Positions 37,170-46,398 of a stretch of 64,000 bases of DNA are shown here, one piece after another. The notes beneath the pieces were generated by a model. It was not told the origin of the DNA, ran no database searches, and saw only the letters and a list, made by a program, of their open reading frames with translations. This DNA is from Bacteroidales bacterium (GTDB lineage: Bacteria; Bacteroidota; Bacteroidia; Bacteroidales; P3), in NCBI GenBank assembly GCA_016283175.1, contig JAEEMK010000078.1, forward strand, positions 1-64,000, read 5' to 3'. The position numbers were made by a program, and so were the translations under genes. The first letter of the stretch is position 1; every line of letters begins with the position of its first letter.

Positions 37170-38123
37170 CTACAAGCAACTGAACGAATCAATAAGGCCT
37201 ATCACCTGCCCTTTTTCCCCGGTTACGACCAATGTATGTATACTGTTGTGACGCATCATTTCCGACGCTTTTGACAGGCTGGCTTGTGAATCAATTGTTT
37301 TTGGTTTGGCACTCATTATTTCCCTGACCGTCAACGAAAAGAAACTTTCTTTATAGTTCTGCATAGCCCGACGGACATCACCGTCAGTGACCACACCCAA
37401 CAATCGACCAGAATCCATCACTATTGCTATGCCCTGTTTGGCTCGGCTGATTTCAATAATTGTGTCGCTGACTTTGTCATTGGGACTCACAATTGGCAAA
37501 TCGTTGGTAAACATATAGTCTTCAACGCGGGAAAGAAGCCTTTTGCCCAAGCTACCTCCAGGATGGTATTTTGCGAAATCGCTTTCCTTGAAATTACGTC
37601 GTTTAATCAATGCACAAGCAAGAGCATCACCCATTGCCAATGTGGCTGTTGTAGACGACGTCGGTGCCAGGTTAAGAGGATCTGCTTCACGCTCCACTGA
37701 TATGTCCAGATGGCACACACAAAGACGGGCCAACGGAGAACGGGGATTGCTACTGACTCCGATTATAGATATACCACGACGACGCAGCAAAGGCAAGAAG
37801 CGCAATAATTCTTCGGTCATTCCGCTGTAACTGATGGCCATCACCAAATCGTTTCCATCAATCATTCCCAAATCGCCGTGATAGGCATCGAGCGGATTGA
37901 CAAAAAAAGAAGGGGTTCCTGTGCTAGCCAGCGTAGCAGCTATTTTGTGTCCTATATGTCCTGATTTTCCAACTCCAGTGATGATAAACTTGCCCTTGCA
38001 GTGGTATATCATTTCAACGGCATCTACAAAATTGTTGTCAAGTCGCGGCACCAATTTTTGTATTGCCTCAGCCTCATCAAGCAAGCACTGTCGTCCAACA
38101 TCTATTATATTTTGATCAGTCAT
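37170..38123 (-). CDS. KpsF/GutQ/KdsD-like sugar-phosphate isomerase (SIS + CBS)
   Basis: 317 residues. SIS domain (about 30-170: GKFIITGVGKSGHIGHKIAATLASTGTPSFF, PTSSTTATLAMGDALACAL) followed by two CBS domains (about 195-317), the architecture of D-arabinose-5-phosphate isomerase. It converts ribulose-5-P and arabinose-5-P, the Kdo precursor. A house-keeping copy for Kdo may exist elsewhere; this one lies in a special sugar operon and may supply or modify a pentose- or aldose-phosphate for it. Confidence 0.93.
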   Translation of the reverse strand: MTDQNIIDVGRQCLLDEAEAIQKLVPRLDNNFVDAVEMIYHCKGKFIITGVGKSGHIGHKIAATLASTGTPSFFVNPLDAYHGDLGMIDGNDLVMAISYSGMTEELLRFLPLLRRRGISIIGVSSNPRSPLARLCVCHLDISVEREADPLNLAPTSSTTATLAMGDALACALIKRRNFKESDFAKYHPGGSLGKRLLSRVEDYMFTNDLPIVSPNDKVSDTIIEISRAKQGIAIVMDSGRLLGVVTDGDVRRAMQNYKESFFSLTVREIMSAKPKTIDSQASLSKASEMMRHNSIHTLVVTGEKGQVIGLIDSFSCL

Positions 38124-38150
38124 TTTCTTTCGGAAATCAATATTAAAGAC

Positions 38151-39224
38151 TTAGATTTGATTGAATTTCCTGTTTGGTACAGGTTTACCAAAAAAACTTT
38201 TAAGTTTTGGATTTCCCTCGACTCCATACCAGTCAGCCTCGACGCTTTCGGGGAAAGAGTTAATTGAGGTAGAACATATTGTTACTGCCCGCTCCACATT
38301 TGTTCCCATAAGCACCAGTAATTGCATATTGACAGTCTTGTCATAAATTGCCACTTGAGGGAAATAACGTTTATAGTCAAAAGTATCGCGCGGGTGTAAT
38401 TTCAACAAAACCTGCGACAAATCATAGTGGGAGAAAATATCTTTAAGAACAGACACATACTCATTTTCAGTAAGAATACGGTCGTCAATCATAGGTTGTG
38501 TGAGAAATATAATCTTTCGGCTACTAAGCAGTTCTATGTCGCTGTCAGAAACATCGAAAACATATCGAATGAAATCCCGTTTGCTTGGAGTAGACTCATC
38601 CCACATCTGCTGCAAAGATTTGATATGCACAGGTTTGTCCTTGAACGCCACACTCTTGTTAACCTCAGTCATATAAAACTCTTTACACTGGTCGTTGTTG
38701 CCCCACGTTCTGATGGCAACATCACCATAAAGTAGCCCTTCAAGATGCCCCCAAAAAGTCGTTTGTTTCTTCACCTGCTTTAAATATTCAGGACTATCGG
38801 CCTGCATATTCTGCGACATACAAAGAGGACCATCCGAAAGAAGAGAATAGTCTTGTTTGCCAATAAGAGGGCCTATGAATCCGAGATCAAGACCGTATAT
38901 CTTCGCACTTTTTAAGAACGGGAAACGGTTGTCTCTGATCATTCTCAAATATAGTTTATAAAACCATCTACTTGGAGTCCAAATGGTTCCAGTCTGTTTC
39001 CCCTTAAAATGCACTGCGGGAAGCCTAGAACTGATATCTTCAGTGACGGCATTACCAACCATATAGCAGGTGCGATGCTTAACTGTATCTTCGTCCATAA
39101 GCAGAATATACTGCAACAACGCATATATGGAACCCGTCATACAAACATTTGCAATGTCTTCATAACGGATACTTATTTTACCGTCAAGCGATTCTATGGC
39201 TTTACCCTTCATTGACTTTAACAT
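38151..39224 (-). CDS. Sialyltransferase-like glycosyltransferase (GT52/polysialyltransferase type)
   Basis: 357 residues from ATG 39224, no signal. The short motifs of bacterial sialyltransferases of the GT52/POLYST kind are in order: D/E-D-G as SDG (130-132), K-x-HP as KLHPRD (275-280), and the S/T-rich CSTS (317-320) followed by NSFPES. Overall similarity is otherwise weak, so the family assignment is moderate. As first gene of the operon it would transfer the CMP-activated sugar acid made by the others to a surface glycan. Confidence 0.65.
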   Translation of the reverse strand: MLKSMKGKAIESLDGKISIRYEDIANVCMTGSIYALLQYILLMDEDTVKHRTCYMVGNAVTEDISSRLPAVHFKGKQTGTIWTPSRWFYKLYLRMIRDNRFPFLKSAKIYGLDLGFIGPLIGKQDYSLLSDGPLCMSQNMQADSPEYLKQVKKQTTFWGHLEGLLYGDVAIRTWGNNDQCKEFYMTEVNKSVAFKDKPVHIKSLQQMWDESTPSKRDFIRYVFDVSDSDIELLSSRKIIFLTQPMIDDRILTENEYVSVLKDIFSHYDLSQVLLKLHPRDTFDYKRYFPQVAIYDKTVNMQLLVLMGTNVERAVTICSTSINSFPESVEADWYGVEGNPKLKSFFGKPVPNRKFNQI

Positions 39225-39348
39225 TATCAAACGAATTGACTATCAATCATCATTTTAGTCATACCATACAATTGTGATACGACAATGCAAATTTACACAT
39301 TTTTTTTGAATTACTTGCACGCTAGGGAAATAATAACAAAATGAAAGT

Positions 39349-39825
39349 TTATTTCATCCAGAAACGCGATGTGATATCCTGCATCTTGCCATCAGATACT
39401 TTGTACATACGCTGATTGGTACGACGGCTGCGCAAAGGACCAAGATGCGCCAGATACGGACCAAGCTTTATATAATCAAAATTCTTAAGATTCAAAGCCG
39501 GCGACAATAGCGAACGGCCACTATACCAGGCTGTATGCAGACTACCGTGATTTGTGCGCAGATGCTGCATCAGCCTGTTCACCTCGGCAGGTATGGCATC
39601 GCCACCCATAAGGGCGACACAAGTGATGTGCGAATGGCACTGCTCTATAAGTTTATCAATTGCCTCGTCTGTCAGAGGTTCACCAATGTCATTCCAAAGA
39701 TATGGAGAGTGGCATCCCGGACACCTGCAGGGACATCCTGTAATATTGATGGCCAAAGCCACCTCGTCGGGAATCTCTTGAAAAACAATATCGCTATTAA
39801 GATACTTCAGCACAGCAGCAACCAC
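39349..39825 (-). CDS. nrdG: Anaerobic ribonucleotide reductase activating protein
   Basis: 158 residues, radical-SAM activase that puts the glycyl radical on NrdD. The CxxxCxxC iron-sulfur motif is in INITGCPCRCPGCHSPYLW, and VALMGGDA follows as in other NrdG proteins. It begins 9 bp after the nrdD stop and is surely co-transcribed. The 124 bp between its stop and the glycosyltransferase gene start hold no further gene. Confidence 0.95.
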   Translation of the reverse strand: MVAAVLKYLNSDIVFQEIPDEVALAINITGCPCRCPGCHSPYLWNDIGEPLTDEAIDKLIEQCHSHITCVALMGGDAIPAEVNRLMQHLRTNHGSLHTAWYSGRSLLSPALNLKNFDYIKLGPYLAHLGPLRSRRTNQRMYKVSDGKMQDITSRFWMK

Positions 39826-39834
39826 CTTCTGCTA

Positions 39835-41946
39835 TCAAGATTCGACCATCTGTTTAGGTGTAGCATAATGACGTCGTGCCGCTTCTTCTTGACGTGGCAT
39901 CGAGAAATTGCTGACACGCTTCAGGTAGCCAATGATGCGGGTCATATAGTCCACATTCTTCGAGTGGCAATGAGGACATTCCTTCAAATAGCGTTTGTCA
40001 ATATATCCACAATCATTGCAAATAGTATTGGGAATATTGAAAGTAAAGTAGTTGCATCCTTCTTTTGCTGCCACGTGCAAAAGCTGCATATACTGTTCTT
40101 GCGACAAATGTTCCTCAAGATTGCAGTGCAGTGCACTGCCGCCAGTTAAATGTTCGATGTATGGAGTTCCGTGCAGACGGAATTTTTCAAGAATAGAAAT
40201 TGACGGATCTTCTACAATGTAGAAATAGCTGTTATAACAGTCACGAGGAACAAAATATCCATCTTCACGATCCCATTTAGCGTGCTTAACACCTACATTT
40301 TCAGCAGGAATCATTTCGCAATTGAACATCACATCCTTTGTACGATACTCTTTGTTCTTCTTTTCAACTAATCCAAGAATAGTTTGCACAAAATTTCTAT
40401 AGTTTGGATTATCATTGATTGTCAACCCCATAAATTCAGCTGCTTCAACCAATCCATTAACACCAATAGTGAGATATTGACGTCCGATATTGATATAACC
40501 TGCATCGAACAATGGCAACATACCGTGGGCGGCAAGATCCTTCAAGTTCTCGTTGTAGGCAAGCTGGACTTTATGACACAAGTCGATTATATCTGTCAAA
40601 AACTCACAATAGTCCATCTTGTTGTTAACTGCATACTGAACACAACGGTTCAGATTGATTGTCAACACGCTCTTCGAGCCAGTCGACACACCACCAGCAC
40701 CAAGGGTATAACTAAATCCATTGTCAGTAATCTCATTGCGCAGGCGGCAGCAACTACTCAGCGAGTCAGCGTTGTCACTCATATATGTGAAGAAACTGTG
40801 TCCCTCGGCATACATTTCAGCAGTGAACTCGGCCATATCAGGATCTACCATCTCGCCGTCCTTGCTTAGTAGAGCCATTGTTTCGACGGGGAATGTCAGC
40901 ACAGCCTTGGTACGTTCTTTGTTAAACCAGCGCATAAAACGCTTCTGCAACCATTTCAAACCTTCCCAGTCGGGTGCCGAGCCGTCGGGGAAACGAAACT
41001 CCCCGAAGAGACTCTCAAAATACGGCTTGTCATAATATGCTATGTTCCAGAATACCGCCTGATAGTTACGTGCGCCCGTAGGTTGGTTCAAAGTATATAC
41101 AATCTGCTCGAAACAATCTGTAATGACCTTGTCGAGTGTGCGGTGTTTCAAACTCAAGTCAACAACTTCGTCGGCACGCGTGTAATAATCCTGACCATAG
41201 TCCTTGCCAATGAAGTAGTTGAGATACATCAAAAATTCGGGAGTAGCACAGGCACCGCTTAGCATACTGCTAACCATAAACACCATATTGACAAAACCAC
41301 CACAGAATGATTTGAGGTTGGTCGGAGCTGTCGAGTTGCCACCGATGGAGGCTGTGCCGCTTAACAGCCACGGATACATCGTAATACTTGCACAGTAGTT
41401 TGCCAATGAAGTCTCGTCATTTTTATAAATAAAATGATGTGTCAGCAAGTCAATATATCTGTCAGCCAACTCTTTTCCATACATTGACTTTATTCGGTCG
41501 GTAAGCAAACGGCGATTCAGACGTATAAAGTTGGATTTCGGCAACTCTCCTATAAGTGTTGCAATATTCTTGTGCTCCACATTGGCGTTAGCATCATATT
41601 TGGAGCCAGTAGCAGCATTGGCAGCCTCGCAGTATTCGGACAGGAATTTCATCTTTTCCATTGTTTCACGGTCCTCAGTGTGACGCTGACGGTAGAGCAT
41701 AAAACTCTTGGCGACATCATAGAATTCTTCTTTCATCAGAGCCACTTCCACCTGGTTCTGTATTTCCTCCACTGTGATGCCATTGTGGATATCGAGATGT
41801 GCAAGAATTTTGGACAGATTTCCAAGGTCAACAGGACGATCCAATGAATTAAAAGCCTTAATGATGGCATTCATAATCTTGTCCAATGAAAAGCGATCCG
41901 CGCTGCCGTCTCGCTTGGTGATTGTCAGAATATTGCTACTTTCCAT
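39835..41946 (-). CDS. nrdD: Anaerobic (class III) ribonucleoside-triphosphate reductase
   Basis: 703 residues. ATP-cone (about 5-95: ILTITKRDGSADRFSLDKIMNAI), the catalytic ten-stranded barrel, the four-cysteine zinc site CNDCGYIDKRYLKECPHC and the glycyl radical Gly673 in RIIGYLKRVSNFS. It reduces NTPs to dNTPs with formate or a thiol system under anoxia and does not use B12. A cobalamin riboswitch in its leader suggests it is turned down when B12 is present. Confidence 0.97.
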   Translation of the reverse strand: MESSNILTITKRDGSADRFSLDKIMNAIIKAFNSLDRPVDLGNLSKILAHLDIHNGITVEEIQNQVEVALMKEEFYDVAKSFMLYRQRHTEDRETMEKMKFLSEYCEAANAATGSKYDANANVEHKNIATLIGELPKSNFIRLNRRLLTDRIKSMYGKELADRYIDLLTHHFIYKNDETSLANYCASITMYPWLLSGTASIGGNSTAPTNLKSFCGGFVNMVFMVSSMLSGACATPEFLMYLNYFIGKDYGQDYYTRADEVVDLSLKHRTLDKVITDCFEQIVYTLNQPTGARNYQAVFWNIAYYDKPYFESLFGEFRFPDGSAPDWEGLKWLQKRFMRWFNKERTKAVLTFPVETMALLSKDGEMVDPDMAEFTAEMYAEGHSFFTYMSDNADSLSSCCRLRNEITDNGFSYTLGAGGVSTGSKSVLTINLNRCVQYAVNNKMDYCEFLTDIIDLCHKVQLAYNENLKDLAAHGMLPLFDAGYINIGRQYLTIGVNGLVEAAEFMGLTINDNPNYRNFVQTILGLVEKKNKEYRTKDVMFNCEMIPAENVGVKHAKWDREDGYFVPRDCYNSYFYIVEDPSISILEKFRLHGTPYIEHLTGGSALHCNLEEHLSQEQYMQLLHVAAKEGCNYFTFNIPNTICNDCGYIDKRYLKECPHCHSKNVDYMTRIIGYLKRVSNFSMPRQEEAARRHYATPKQMVES

Positions 41947-42100
41947 TATTTTGATATATTATCTATCTTACTAATGCATAACTATTTGTGAGGGCTTTCG
42001 ACACCTCAGGATAGCGCAGTGCGCAAAATGTTATTGAATGGACGTACAGACGAAGCTGCGGCGCAGACAATGGGCTTTTGACGCGAAAGCGTTGTCCTCT

Positions 42101-42269
42101 GACCGAGGCCGGTCTCCTGGCTTGTCCGGCAGGGGCGACACCTTCTCGGACATTACGTCCAATGGTTTTTGGTTCCCTTTGCGCTTGCGCGTCGTCGGAT
42201 TTCACAGTTGCGCGACAGCTCGCGATTCTCACGCGATTCCCTCCCGACGGGTATCGGGATTCCTCAGTC
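42101..42269 (-). promoter_or_regulatory. Cobalamin riboswitch before nrdD-nrdG
   Basis: On the minus strand: P1 GACTGAGG (42269-42262) with CCTCGGTC (42108-42101, one G-T-type mismatch); GGGAATCGCGTGAGAATCGC; GCGCAACTGTGA; and the B12 box AAGCCAGGAGACCGGCC. The usual GCCACTG block is degenerate (CCATTG). The aptamer ends about 155 nt before the nrdD ATG. A GC-rich self-complementary piece near 42016-42026 (GCGCAGTGCGC) could be part of the switch. Confidence 0.9.
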
Positions 42270-42346
42270 TGAAAAACTATCAAAGTGCTCACATCGAATG
42301 CCCCACATCGTTACGAGACGGTGTTGGACACCTTTGTTTGACGATG

Positions 42347-42378
42347 CAAAAATACTACAATTCATACGACACAACAAA
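42347..42378 (-). promoter_or_regulatory. Promoter of the nrdD riboswitch transcript
   Basis: TTTG (42378-42375), 20 nt, TATTTTTG (42354-42347) on the minus strand, about 80 bp upstream of the aptamer. The 503-bp space between nrdD and the ClC gene thus holds promoter, riboswitch and leader, and no coding gene. Confidence 0.8.
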
Positions 42379-42449
42379 TAAAGTTCTCAACGTTGGATGT
42401 TGATAAACGCCAAACGTAAGATAGTGTCAAGCGTTTGAGAGACTGAATA

Positions 42450-44198
42450 TTATTCTTCACTGATTTCGGAGACAAAACGTCGATAGGCAGAGAAAGTGTT
42501 GGCCCGCGACAGGAAGCCGAGGTAGTAGCCGTCATCATCGATGACAATAAGATTGTAACGATTGCCAACCTTAAACTTGTTAACCACATCGGCCGGTGGG
42601 TCGCTGATGCGGACAATGTCGCCTTCCGACAGTGGATGCATCAAATCCAAAACAGCAGTGTCATCGTAATGTTCCGGCTGAAACATAATGTGACGCACAT
42701 CGTCAAGCAATATGACTCCAAGAAATTTGTCGTCATCCGTCAGCACTGGAAAGACATTGCGTTTAGAATATTTGATAGCCTCTACCAAATCACGCAACCT
42801 ATCTTCCTCACGGACAACCACAAAATTGGTCTCAATCAGTTTGCGCATATCCATCAGCTGCCAGGCCGAACGGTCTTTGTCGTGCGTCATCAAGTCACCT
42901 TGCTCAGCCAACTTGCGAGCATAAATAGAATGCTTTTCAAACGGCGACACACAAAGATATGTCACCGACGCTGCCACCAGCAGAGGTACCATAAGAGCAT
43001 AACCTCCAGTGATTTCAGCAATGAGAAATATAGCCATAAAAGGAGCGTGCATCACACCAGTCATAACAGCCGCCATACCGACAAGTGCAAAATTGGCAGT
43101 TGACTGTTCCGGCAAACCCAACTGATTGATGATCAAACAGACAAAATATCCAGCCATTCCTCCTATGATTAGCGACGGTCCAAAGGTACCGCCAACACCC
43201 CCGCAGCCAATGGTTGTGGCTGTAGCAACAGCCTTGGTGAGAATGAGAACAAGAATGTATGAAATAACAATCCATCTGTTATCGTGCAATGGCGAAAAAA
43301 CACTGTGTTCAAAAAGAAGTTCGTCGCTTCCGTTCAGCAACTCTGTCAAAAAAGCATAGCCTTCACCGAAGAGCGGCGGAAAAAGGAATATAAGCAAACC
43401 TAAAGCAACAGCGCCAATGATAGCTCGCGACGACTGGCTGCGACGACGTGCGAACCACTCCTCCACCCTGTCTGTGACGCGAAGAAAATAGAGTGACACA
43501 GCAGCGCAAAATATGCCAAGAACAATATAATAAGGTATTTGCGACAGTCCAACCTCGCCAACAACATTGAAAGCAAACTGCAACTCGTTGCCCATCAAGA
43601 AATACGCCACTGTCGACGCACTTACTGCCGACAGCATAAGCGGCAAGATTGCCGTGGCTGTCATATCGAACATAAACACTTCAATCACAAAAAGCACACC
43701 AGCAATAGGCGCCTTGAAAATTCCTGCAATAGCACCGGCGGCGCCACACCCTAGCAACATTTTGACATCGTGGGCACTAAGACGGAAAAAGCGACCTATA
43801 TTCGATCCAATAGCACTTCCAGTCGACGCTATTGGTGCTTCCAGTCCAACGCTACCTCCAAAGGCAACAGTTAGTGTCGAAGCCACCAACGACGAATACA
43901 TATTGCGCGCTGGCAGGACACCACCCTTGCGCGAAAGTGAAAACAACACTGACGGCAATCCGTGTCCAATATTACCTTTGACAACATACTTTACAAAGAG
44001 TATAGTAAGCAAAATACCTATGGCTGGATAGACAAGAATCAGCATATTGCCACCAACAAACGTGGGTATATTAAACTGAAGTAACCAACGATTTGTAACG
44101 TGCACAAGAGTTTTGAGAAGCACAGCAGCCAAGCCCGACAACAGTCCTACCAATACACTGAGCATCAGTAGAAAAACCCTGTCGCTAACGTAATGCAT
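42450..44198 (-). CDS. ClC-family chloride channel/transporter with CBS domains
   Basis: 582 residues. About ten to twelve membrane helices with the selectivity motifs GGSVGLEAPIASTGSAIGS (equivalent of GREGP; the gating Glu is present), GCGGVGGTFGPSLIIGG and ATANFALVGMAAVM-like helix. Two CBS domains follow (about 445-580). ClC proteins move chloride across the inner membrane, often in exchange with protons, and the CBS pair may sense adenine nucleotides. It is monocistronic with a clear promoter. Confidence 0.93.
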   Translation of the reverse strand: MHYVSDRVFLLMLSVLVGLLSGLAAVLLKTLVHVTNRWLLQFNIPTFVGGNMLILVYPAIGILLTILFVKYVVKGNIGHGLPSVLFSLSRKGGVLPARNMYSSLVASTLTVAFGGSVGLEAPIASTGSAIGSNIGRFFRLSAHDVKMLLGCGAAGAIAGIFKAPIAGVLFVIEVFMFDMTATAILPLMLSAVSASTVAYFLMGNELQFAFNVVGEVGLSQIPYYIVLGIFCAAVSLYFLRVTDRVEEWFARRRSQSSRAIIGAVALGLLIFLFPPLFGEGYAFLTELLNGSDELLFEHSVFSPLHDNRWIVISYILVLILTKAVATATTIGCGGVGGTFGPSLIIGGMAGYFVCLIINQLGLPEQSTANFALVGMAAVMTGVMHAPFMAIFLIAEITGGYALMVPLLVAASVTYLCVSPFEKHSIYARKLAEQGDLMTHDKDRSAWQLMDMRKLIETNFVVVREEDRLRDLVEAIKYSKRNVFPVLTDDDKFLGVILLDDVRHIMFQPEHYDDTAVLDLMHPLSEGDIVRISDPPADVVNKFKVGNRYNLIVIDDDGYYLGFLSRANTFSAYRRFVSEISEE

Positions 44199-44284
44199 AC
44201 GCCATACGATAAATCGCTTGTATGTCTCTTTTAAAGTCTTGATAGCACTAAAAATTTACTCATTGCTGCTGAAAAAATGAACTG

Positions 44285-44315
44285 CAAAAATACAAAACTT
44301 TCAAATACTGACAAA
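44285..44315 (-). promoter_or_regulatory. Promoter of the ClC gene
   Basis: TTTG (44315-44312), 19 nt, TATTTTTG (44292-44285) on the minus strand, 87 bp before the start. The remainder of the 437-bp space to the OmpA gene is AT-rich; I see no gene in it. Confidence 0.75.
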
Positions 44316-44635
44316 ATTTAATTTAATTGCCTCCTTGCTACCACACATCCTATACCCATTTCTCTTCGAACTATTCCCATACCAACATTTTCATTTATTA
44401 AATATTCTTTTATTAACCACATACAATTCATATTTCTAGGACGCAAATAACGCTATAAGAACAACATAATAGACTTTTCAATATAAGTTTCTGCCTTTGC
44501 ACAATTATATATGTCAAAAAAAACTGTTATTTTTTTCAGCCGACAAACTATTTTTACTATATCTGCGTTATATAACTGTTTTCTACTATTTTTAATAACG
44601 CAATCAATTAAATACCCAAAGTAAAAATACATCAA

Positions 44636-45628
44636 ATGAAAAAGCAATTCATTTTTATCGGTATTACGGCGTTGCTGTTCGGTTCGTGTGTGACGCTGGG
44701 CAAATATGAGGCTCTAGAGTCGAAGAACGCTCAACTACGCCGCGATTTCAATACTTCGCAGAGCGAACTCGGCGACTTGCGCGAAGAAAATGCAAACCTG
44801 CAGCGACAAAACCAGTCACTGAATGCAGAAATAACCGGTCTCACCGACATTCGCAATAGCCAGAACGACAGCATAGCAGCCCTGCGACGCGCATTGGAAA
44901 ACCAGCGTATGGGCTTCGACACTGTCATTGAGAACTACAACCAGCGCATCACTGGACAAAACCAGGATCTCACGCGCGCCAACAATCTACTGGCGGCTCG
45001 TACCAAAGAGCTCAACGATAAAGAAGAGGCTTTCCGCGCCAAAGAGGAAACCTTCAAGTCTAAAGAGAATGAACTGCGCATAAAACAGGCTGAACTCGAA
45101 AAGAAAGAATCGGAAGCCCGCAATGCACTTGCCGCCAAAGAGCGTGAACTGGAGCAATTGCGCACATCTATCAACAACGCACTTGTTGGCTTTGCCGACA
45201 AAGGTTTGAACGTTGAAACACGCGACGGGAAAGTATACGTCTCAATGGAAAGTAAACTCCTTTTCCCATCGGCCAGCTGGACGGTATCTAAAGAGGGTGT
45301 CGAAGCCATCAAGACCCTTGCAAAAATCCTTGAGCAGAACACCGACCTCAACATCCTTGTGGAGGGACATACCGATAACGCCGCCTATAAAGGCAGCACA
45401 GCCGTCAAGGACAACTGGGATCTCAGCGTAATGCGTGCCACCTCAATTGTAAAGCTACTGCTGCAGAATGGTCCTGGAATCGACCCTGCCCGTATCGAGG
45501 CTTGTGGCCACGGCGAGTTTGCCCCCAAAGTACCCAATGACACACCTGCCAACAAGGCTCTCAACCGTCGCACCGAAATAATCCTCACGCCTAAAATGAG
45601 TGATATTTTGAAGATAATAAAAGATTGA
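44636..45628 (+). CDS. OmpA-family lipoprotein with long coiled coil
   Basis: 330 residues. Lipobox LLFGSC (Cys18) anchors it in a membrane. Residues about 25-185 are a charged heptad-rich coiled coil (LRRDFNTSQSELGDLREENANLQRQNQSL and KEEAFRAKEETFKSKENEL regions). The C-terminal OmpA domain (about 200-320) with NILVEGHTDN and the Arg of NRRTEIILTP binds peptidoglycan diaminopimelate. It probably links the outer membrane to the wall. Monocistronic with its own terminator. Confidence 0.92.
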   Translation: MKKQFIFIGITALLFGSCVTLGKYEALESKNAQLRRDFNTSQSELGDLREENANLQRQNQSLNAEITGLTDIRNSQNDSIAALRRALENQRMGFDTVIENYNQRITGQNQDLTRANNLLAARTKELNDKEEAFRAKEETFKSKENELRIKQAELEKKESEARNALAAKERELEQLRTSINNALVGFADKGLNVETRDGKVYVSMESKLLFPSASWTVSKEGVEAIKTLAKILEQNTDLNILVEGHTDNAAYKGSTAVKDNWDLSVMRATSIVKLLLQNGPGIDPARIEACGHGEFAPKVPNDTPANKALNRRTEIILTPKMSDILKIIKD

Positions 45629-45656
45629 AAAAGGCAGGGCTATTCCCTGCCTTTTA
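45629..45656. terminator. Terminator between OmpA lipoprotein and NlpC/P60 genes
   Basis: The stem AAAAGGCAGGG / CCCTGCCTTTT with a five-base loop lies directly after the OmpA-gene stop. It is nearly symmetrical, so it may also end the leftward peptidase gene that stops at 45683. Confidence 0.85.
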
Positions 45657-45682
45657 AAATATAAAACACTACAAAAAACTGT

Positions 45683-46300
45683 TTACATTATCCTTTGTGC
45701 CAAAGGTATGGGGTTTTTAAAGTTCGTAGAGTTAGGAAAAATCATTTGACGATAAATTGGCACATTGTTCTTTTCAGTAACAGCGTTATTGGCAGGAAGA
45801 TTCGAAACCACTTTGTCAACCACACGGCAAGCACCCTTGTAACGAGACTTGTAGTATGGTTCGCTGGAATGCGATATAGTGATGCCGGTTGAGGTAGCAC
45901 TGTGAATGAAGTAAAATCCATTTTCATTAACTTCCGTAACAATACCTACGTGGCCTATCGATTTGCTGCCTCCACGACCACCATAGAATACCAAGTCGCC
46001 TTTGTTTATTTCATTGTTTTTTAACGTAGGGCCTGCTTTGTACTGTGGAGCTGCCGACGGTGCCAATGCCACACCGAATTTACCATATATAAATCGTGTA
46101 AAGCCAGCGCAGTCGAAGCCATTGGGGGTCTTGCCTCCCCAACGGTAAGGTGTTCCAAGATATTTCATTGCCTCGTCAATGACCAAATCGGCCACACTTG
46201 TAGAGGAAGGACGCAGCAATATGTTCTGTGCCTGCGACGGACGTGCAACAAAACTCAAAAAAAATACTAATATAATGCTTTTCAACAATATAGACTTCAT
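45683..46300 (-). CDS. NlpC/P60-family cysteine peptidase (cell-wall hydrolase)
   Basis: 205 residues with signal peptide (1-24). The catalytic Cys lies in GGKTPNGFDCAGFTRFIYG and the His in SIGHVGIVTEV, followed by FYFIHSAT, as in the C40 family that cleaves D-Glu-diaminopimelate bonds in peptidoglycan stem peptides. Only the catalytic domain is present, followed by a basic tail. It has its own promoter. Confidence 0.94.
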   Translation of the reverse strand: MKSILLKSIILVFFLSFVARPSQAQNILLRPSSTSVADLVIDEAMKYLGTPYRWGGKTPNGFDCAGFTRFIYGKFGVALAPSAAPQYKAGPTLKNNEINKGDLVFYGGRGGSKSIGHVGIVTEVNENGFYFIHSATSTGITISHSSEPYYKSRYKGACRVVDKVVSNLPANNAVTEKNNVPIYRQMIFPNSTNFKNPIPLAQRIM

Positions 46301-46330
46301 AATCTCTATTCTTTATTGAAAAATAGATTG

Positions 46331-46360
46331 CAAAATTACTTAAAAAAAATGAATCGGCAA
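46331..46360 (-). promoter_or_regulatory. Promoter of the NlpC/P60 gene
   Basis: TTG (46360-46358), 19 nt, TAATTTTG (46338-46331) on the minus strand, 31 bp before the start codon. Confidence 0.65.
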
Positions 46361-46398
46361 TGACGATATTCTTCTTTTAGTTTTTTTTAAGAATCCTA

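Noticed and set aside
42038-42403. Open frames of about 60-120 codons on both strands
   Set aside because: They cover the second cobalamin riboswitch and its promoter; conserved RNA blocks explain the sequence and no protein family fits.
45683-45960. Short open frames opposite to the NlpC/P60 gene
   Set aside because: They are antisense to an intact catalytic domain and lack any support.
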